Below, piece by piece: positions 61,814 through 64,000 of a DNA stretch of 64,000 nt (position 1 is its first letter; each line of letters opens with the position of its first letter). The DNA is from Elusimicrobiota bacterium. Its GTDB lineage: Bacteria; Elusimicrobiota; Elusimicrobia; UBA1565; UBA9628. The notes under the pieces were generated by a model. That model saw only the letters and a list, made by a program, of their open reading frames with translations, was not told the DNA's origin and made no database searches. Position numbers and translations under genes: made by a program. The stretch covers positions 34,167-98,166 of the forward strand of contig JAHFCF010000011.1 of NCBI GenBank assembly GCA_023249645.1. Direction: 5' to 3'.

Positions 61814-63108
61814 AGCGCCGCCTTGCGCAAAGGCCAGAGGTCCTTGGCTATTTGGATGAATCCCCGCCGGCGAAGCAGCCGGAAGGCATCCTTGAGGTGC
61901 TCCCGTTTGGGCCGGCCGTCCACGGAGAAGCGCAGATGCGCCAGGTCGCAGGCCAGTTGTGGATAAAACTCGAGGAAACCCGGGTTGGAGGAGATGGAGT
62001 GCTCCAGATCTTTGGTCTCCTCCATGTCGGGCAGGATATAGCTGGACTTGAGTTTCTCGGCATAGAGGGAGAGCGTCTTGGCCGAAAAATCGCCCTGCAC
62101 CTTGGCCTGCGCCACGGTCTCTCCCGCGAGCTTGCCGGCGGTCATGGCGAGGTTGGAACCCTCGCGAAAGGCCGCGTTGCTCATCTGGGCCGCATCACCC
62201 GCCACTAGAAAACCATCCGCGAAGAGCGGCGGCATGGATTTCAGCCCTCCCTCTGGGATCAGGTGCGAGGAATATTCCAAGGTCTTGGCGCCGGCGATCA
62301 AACGACTGATTGCAGGATGCTTCTTGACCAGTTCCAGATGGTCTGAGGGACGGATGCCCTTGGCCTGATAATCGCTCAATCGGCAGCCCACCCCCAAGGA
62401 GACCGACTCCTTATTGGTGTAAAGGAAGGCGTATCCCAGCATGCCCAAGGTCACGGATCCGAAGATCTCCAGGGTCGAGCCCTCCCCAGGCTCCAGCCCG
62501 AACCGCTCTTCGATGACCGAAGAGTCGAGCGCCAGGACCTCCTTGGCTCCCAAAGCCACTTCCGTAGGCTTCCATTCGTCGATGAAGCCCGCCTTCTGCG
62601 CCAGAAAAGAGTTGACCCCGTCGCACGCGACCACGACCGAAGCCTCCAAGGTGTCTCCATCAGCCGTCTTGACTCCGATGATGCGGCCCTCCTTGCGGAT
62701 GAGCTCGCGCACCGTCACGCCGCAGAAAAGCTCGACGCCGGCCGCCTCGGCCTGGGCCGCGTACCATTGGTCGAAGCGCGCGCGGATGATGGTGTAGGCG
62801 TTGGGCACGCCTTCGAGGAATTTGCGCGACTTGTAGCCGAAGGTGACCCAGGAATTCTCGGTCGCGATGCAGGTCTTCTGCTCCACGACCGGACGCTCGA
62901 GAGGCGCGCCTCCCTCCTTCCAGAAATTCGGGATGATCTCATGGAGCATGCGCGAATACAGGACGGCTCCCTGGACATTCTTGGCCCCCGGATATTCCCC
63001 GCGCTCGAGGAGAGCGACCTTGAGGCCCTGGCGGGCCATGATCAGGGCGGCCGAGACCCCGGCGGGTCCGGCCCCGACCACGATCGCGTCGTAGGACGAT
63101 TCGGACAT
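61810..63108 (-). CDS. fixC: FixC-type flavoprotein (ETF:quinone oxidoreductase family)
   Basis: 432 residues. FAD-binding GAGPAGVSAALIMARQG at about 12-28, a second FAD contact VVACDGVNSFLAQKAG, and LVAGDAAQMSNAAFREGSNLAMTAGKLAGE near 290-320. It takes electrons from a FixAB-type flavoprotein and sends them to quinone, either in bifurcation or in fatty/carnitine-type oxidation. Start ATG 63108 (MSESSYDAIVVG) with GGAG upstream; a GTG three codons earlier is also in frame. Follows a receiver-domain gene by 12 bases. Confidence 0.95.
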   Translation of the reverse strand: MSESSYDAIVVGAGPAGVSAALIMARQGLKVALLERGEYPGAKNVQGAVLYSRMLHEIIPNFWKEGGAPLERPVVEQKTCIATENSWVTFGYKSRKFLEGVPNAYTIIRARFDQWYAAQAEAAGVELFCGVTVRELIRKEGRIIGVKTADGDTLEASVVVACDGVNSFLAQKAGFIDEWKPTEVALGAKEVLALDSSVIEERFGLEPGEGSTLEIFGSVTLGMLGYAFLYTNKESVSLGVGCRLSDYQAKGIRPSDHLELVKKHPAISRLIAGAKTLEYSSHLIPEGGLKSMPPLFADGFLVAGDAAQMSNAAFREGSNLAMTAGKLAGETVAQAKVQGDFSAKTLSLYAEKLKSSYILPDMEETKDLEHSISSNPGFLEFYPQLACDLAHLRFSVDGRPKREHLKDAFRLLRRRGFIQIAKDLWPLRKAAL

Positions 63109-63120
63109 GCCGTCCACTCC

Positions 63121-63492
63121 TCAGACTTTATTCTGGAGGGCTACGCGGATCTTTTCCAGAAGCTCTTTGGGATCGAAGGGCTTGGACAAGAACGCCGCCA
63201 CCTGAGGAGCCTTCGAAAAGAGCGCCTTGGCCGGCTCCAGAGCCGTGATCACGATGACAGGCAGACCCTGGGTCGCGGGCTCCTCGGCGAGCCTTTTCTG
63301 CAGGGACCAACCGTCCACCCCCGGAAGCATGACGTCGAGGACGATCAGGTCCGGTTTGAAGGCGCAGATGTCCTCCCAAGCCTTGCGACCATCGCCGCAA
63401 CAGGCCACCTCGAAGCCTTCCTTCTCCAAGGAAGCCTTGATAACCGTGGTAATATCCGGCTCGTCGTCCACCAGCATGATTTTCTGGGCCAT
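63121..63492 (-). CDS. Single-domain response regulator (CheY-like)
   Basis: 123 residues, only a receiver domain: acidic pocket DDE (9-11), phospho-acceptor Asp53 (LIVLDVMLPG), Thr83 (VIVITA) and Lys104 (FLSKPF). No output domain, so it must act by protein contact. The partner kinase is unknown. Start ATG 63492 follows AGGAGA. It begins an apparent operon with fixC and fixX, which is an unusual neighbour for a receiver. Confidence 0.93.
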   Translation of the reverse strand: MAQKIMLVDDEPDITTVIKASLEKEGFEVACCGDGRKAWEDICAFKPDLIVLDVMLPGVDGWSLQKRLAEEPATQGLPVIVITALEPAKALFSKAPQVAAFLSKPFDPKELLEKIRVALQNKV

Positions 63493-63516
63493 GGCATTCT
63501 CCTGAGGCGTCGGGAT

Positions 63517-63539
63517 GATTCTATAAAATTGATAGAATC
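63517..63539. promoter_or_regulatory. Divergent promoter palindrome between tilS and the response regulator
   Basis: GATTCTAT (63517-63524) and ATAGAATC (63532-63539) are perfect inverted repeats with a 7-base spacer. Each arm contains TAGAAT, a -10-like box: on the plus strand it lies seven bases before the tilS ATG; on the minus strand about 25 bases before the response regulator ATG. Confidence 0.55.
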
Positions 63540-63545
63540 GCGCCA

Positions 63546-64000
63546 ATGGATTTGCGACGCAAGCAATTCACCGCCCGGGTCTGGTCCAAGCTGGTCCTCT
63601 GGGATAAGGCCGAAGGGTTGTTAAAAAAGGGCGACCGCATCCTGGCCGCTGTGTCAGGAGGGCCGGACTCGGTCTGCCTGGCGCATTTCCTCGCTGTCCT
63701 GTCCCGGCGCAAAAAGCTCAGCGTCAGCCTCCTTCACGTGCACCACGGCCTGCGCGGCAAGTCAGCGGACCGCGATGCGGCCTTCGTCCAACGCCTGGGC
63801 AATGATCTGGGCCTGCCTGTCCGCGTGGTCCAGGTCAAGGTCACGGCTTTGGCCCAAGCCCAGAAGCGGAGCCTTGAGGACGCGGCCCGACGCCTGCGCT
63901 ATCAGGCCCTTATAAAGGAAGCAAGGCGGCTGCGCTGCAACAAAGTCGCGACCGGCCACCACTTGGACGACCAGGCGGAGACCGTGCTCCTCCATCTGCT
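63546..64000 (+). CDS. tilS: tRNA(Ile)-lysidine synthetase, partial
   Basis: The first 151 codons are in the window; the rest lies beyond the right edge. The PP-loop SGGPDSVCLAH (about 37-47) and VHHGLRGKSADRDAAFVQ mark TilS, which places lysidine at C34 of tRNA-Ile2 so that it reads AUA codons. ATG 63546 follows a TAGAAT box by seven bases, suggesting a leaderless message. Confidence 0.95.
   Translation, partial: MDLRRKQFTARVWSKLVLWDKAEGLLKKGDRILAAVSGGPDSVCLAHFLAVLSRRKKLSVSLLHVHHGLRGKSADRDAAFVQRLGNDLGLPVRVVQVKVTALAQAQKRSLEDAARRLRYQALIKEARRLRCNKVATGHHLDDQAETVLLHL

Noticed and set aside
1..64000. tRNA or rRNA genes
   Set aside because: I looked through the intergenic gaps for cloverleaf-like or rRNA-like sequence and found nothing convincing.

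Overview
The window reads as a chromosomal segment of a Gram-negative (double-membrane), GC-rich bacterium. Outer-membrane logic is everywhere: Lnt, two TolC-type channels, an Omp85-type barrel, another beta-barrel with a terminal Phe, and periplasmic multiheme cytochromes. Single-copy housekeeping genes (uvrB, prfB, dut, secA, lnt, nrdJ, greA, tilS) show it is a genome, not a plasmid or phage. The giant secreted proteins and the overall gene mix remind me of Elusimicrobiota; this is an inference from style, not a marker-gene placement.

Layout. 1-4284: the N-terminal part of a very large secreted protein that continues beyond the left edge. 4439-11804: an electron-transfer block with a beta-barrel protein, a 46-heme cytochrome made of 22 tandem two-heme repeats, and, divergent from it, a coupled trio (OB-fold protein, 15-heme cytochrome, cysteine-less thioredoxin-fold/TPR protein). 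11812-14299: a small membrane protein and uvrB. 14281-16766: a recombined stretch where an AAA/DUF4143 gene separates uvrB from a leftover copy of its own 3' end; it also holds a secreted protein, a cluster of hairpins and two copies of a two-hairpin repeat. 16767-19713: dut, prfB, an MNT-HEPN pair and a lone kinase ATPase domain. 20014-33374: a phospholipase-D-like protein coupled to a 4045-residue secreted/membrane giant built from two copies of one decayed multi-enzyme architecture (phosphohexomutase-like, membrane segments, nuclease-like).

33493-38167: lnt, secA and an AHSA1-type protein in one overlapping operon. 38190-42307: a small accessory island (ORF6N protein, secreted protein, decayed DUF4143 remnant, XRE regulator with twin operators, HigBA toxin-antitoxin). 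42348-47019: ATP-grasp enzyme, esterase and B12-dependent ribonucleotide reductase in one overlapping operon. 47134-48169: a small secreted protein and a DUF3800 protein. 48257-53723: a sigma factor, a likely anti-sigma, a Spy-like protein and a MacAB-TolC-type pump. 53752-58598: bacterioferritin, then a MarR-controlled EmrAB-TolC-type pump with its operator. 58636-61427: radical SAM protein, GreA and an Omp85-type barrel. 61499-63492: response regulator, FixC and FixX. 63546-end: the start of tilS.

Themes. Genes are packed with 1-16 base overlaps, so translational coupling is common. Several genes have a -10-like hexamer exactly 6-7 bases before the start codon, which suggests leaderless transcripts. 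Two host genes (uvrB and the AHSA1 gene) each have a cargo gene next to a partial second copy of the host gene. Intergenic DNA carries recurring short palindromes.
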